Below are positions 6,550 through 6,767 of a DNA stretch of 6,767 bases, one piece after another; the first letter of the stretch is position 1; each line of letters begins with the position of its first letter. The DNA lies in contig CAMLID010000129.1 in NCBI GenBank assembly GCA_946480055.1, forward strand, positions 1 to 6,767. The letters run 5' to 3'. The notes below the pieces were generated by a model, which ran no database searches, was not told the DNA's origin, and worked only from the letters and a program-made list of their open reading frames with translations. The stretch comes from an uncultured Lysobacter sp. Its GTDB lineage: Bacteria; Pseudomonadota; Gammaproteobacteria; Xanthomonadales; Xanthomonadaceae. Made by a program: the position numbers and the translations under genes.

Positions 6550-6553
6550 TGGA

Positions 6554-6560
6554 CCTTCCT
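6554..6560 (-). promoter_or_regulatory. Strong ribosome binding site of the response regulator gene
   Basis: The minus strand reads AGGAAGG, then TCCA, then ATG (6549-6547). This is the best Shine-Dalgarno in the window and decides the regulator start over the in-frame ATG at 6591. Upstream, 6561-6720 shows no ORF and no promoter that I could call with confidence. Confidence 0.8.
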
Positions 6561-6711
6561 GTTTGTGCCTTCGACCCTGCGGTCGCTGCAAGGTTCCTGA
6601 CTCTGTGGCGGCGACCCGCGGCGGCCGTAGTGAAGACGAGGCGGCGTAGCCCGTGATTCTGCCAGAGCCCGCGCTATGCGCTTCTCACTCGTTCATGACG
6701 GGCCGTACCGG

Positions 6712-6751
6712 GCAAACAAAGGCCCAAGCGCGGGGCCACCGCGCCTGGGCC
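6712..6751 (-). terminator. Leftward intrinsic terminator of a gene beyond the right edge
   Basis: On the plus strand, GGCCCA (6721-6726) pairs with TGGGCC (6746-6751) and GCGCGG (6728-6733) with CCGCGC (6739-6744), with one A/C mismatch and a 5-nt loop (6734-6738). Read on the minus strand, the stem is followed by TTTGTTTG (6720-6713), a usable U-rich tract; the plus-strand side is followed by AAAAGGG. The terminator therefore faces left and should end a minus-strand gene lying to the right of the window, insulating the two-component operon from it. Confidence 0.75.
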
Positions 6752-6767
6752 AAAAGGGTATTGCCCC

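Noticed and set aside
6550..6591. Longer response regulator starting at 6591
   Set aside because: The 14 added residues are not part of the family start, and they would be encoded over the strong Shine-Dalgarno that serves the ATG at 6549.

Overview
The window is high-GC DNA (roughly two thirds G+C by eye). Its gene content and protein sequences look like a gammaproteobacterium of the Xanthomonadaceae, most probably Lysobacter or a close relative. This is inferred from the Xanthomonadaceae-like form of the proteins, the 'GGAGCGGCGnnAGCCGnGA' palindromic repeats, and the ColR/ColS (VgrR/VgrS)-like two-component pair. No phage, IS, CRISPR or plasmid features are visible; this looks like ordinary chromosomal backbone.

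Layout, left to right. (1) 1-690 (+): C-terminal half of ahcY (S-adenosylhomocysteine hydrolase), followed by a strong intrinsic terminator at about 727-757. (2) 691-1014: convergent intergenic region carrying three REP-like elements, two of them as an inverted pair. (3) 1015-1698 (-): a GNAT-family acetyltransferase. (4) 1699-1841: divergent intergenic region with a palindromic candidate operator inside a plausible metF promoter. (5) 1842-2666 (+): metF (5,10-methylenetetrahydrofolate reductase). (6) 2758-3405 (+): an uncharacterised secreted protein with a DUF4124-like N-terminus. (7) 3497-4411 (+): ilvE (branched-chain aminotransferase). (8) 4412-4514: convergent intergenic region with a 28-bp perfect palindrome. 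(9) 4515-5909 and 5869-6549 (-): sensor histidine kinase and OmpR-family response regulator, with the regulator gene first. (10) 6550-6767: regulator upstream region, ending in a terminator that reads leftward and implies another minus-strand gene beyond the right edge.

How the genes fit together: ahcY removes S-adenosylhomocysteine and yields homocysteine; metF makes the methyl-THF used to remethylate homocysteine. Both belong to the activated methyl cycle, but here an opposite-strand GNAT gene and repeats lie between them, so metF needs its own promoter. ilvE performs the last step of Val/Leu/Ile synthesis. The ColR/ColS-like pair is probably an envelope or metal-stress sensing system: its periplasmic domain carries an ExxE motif, a proposed metal ligand in this family.

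I did not find a convincing new multi-gene system. The items most worth a second look are the metF operator-promoter, the ExxE sensor, the conserved-looking secreted protein of unknown function, and the non-coding palindromes.
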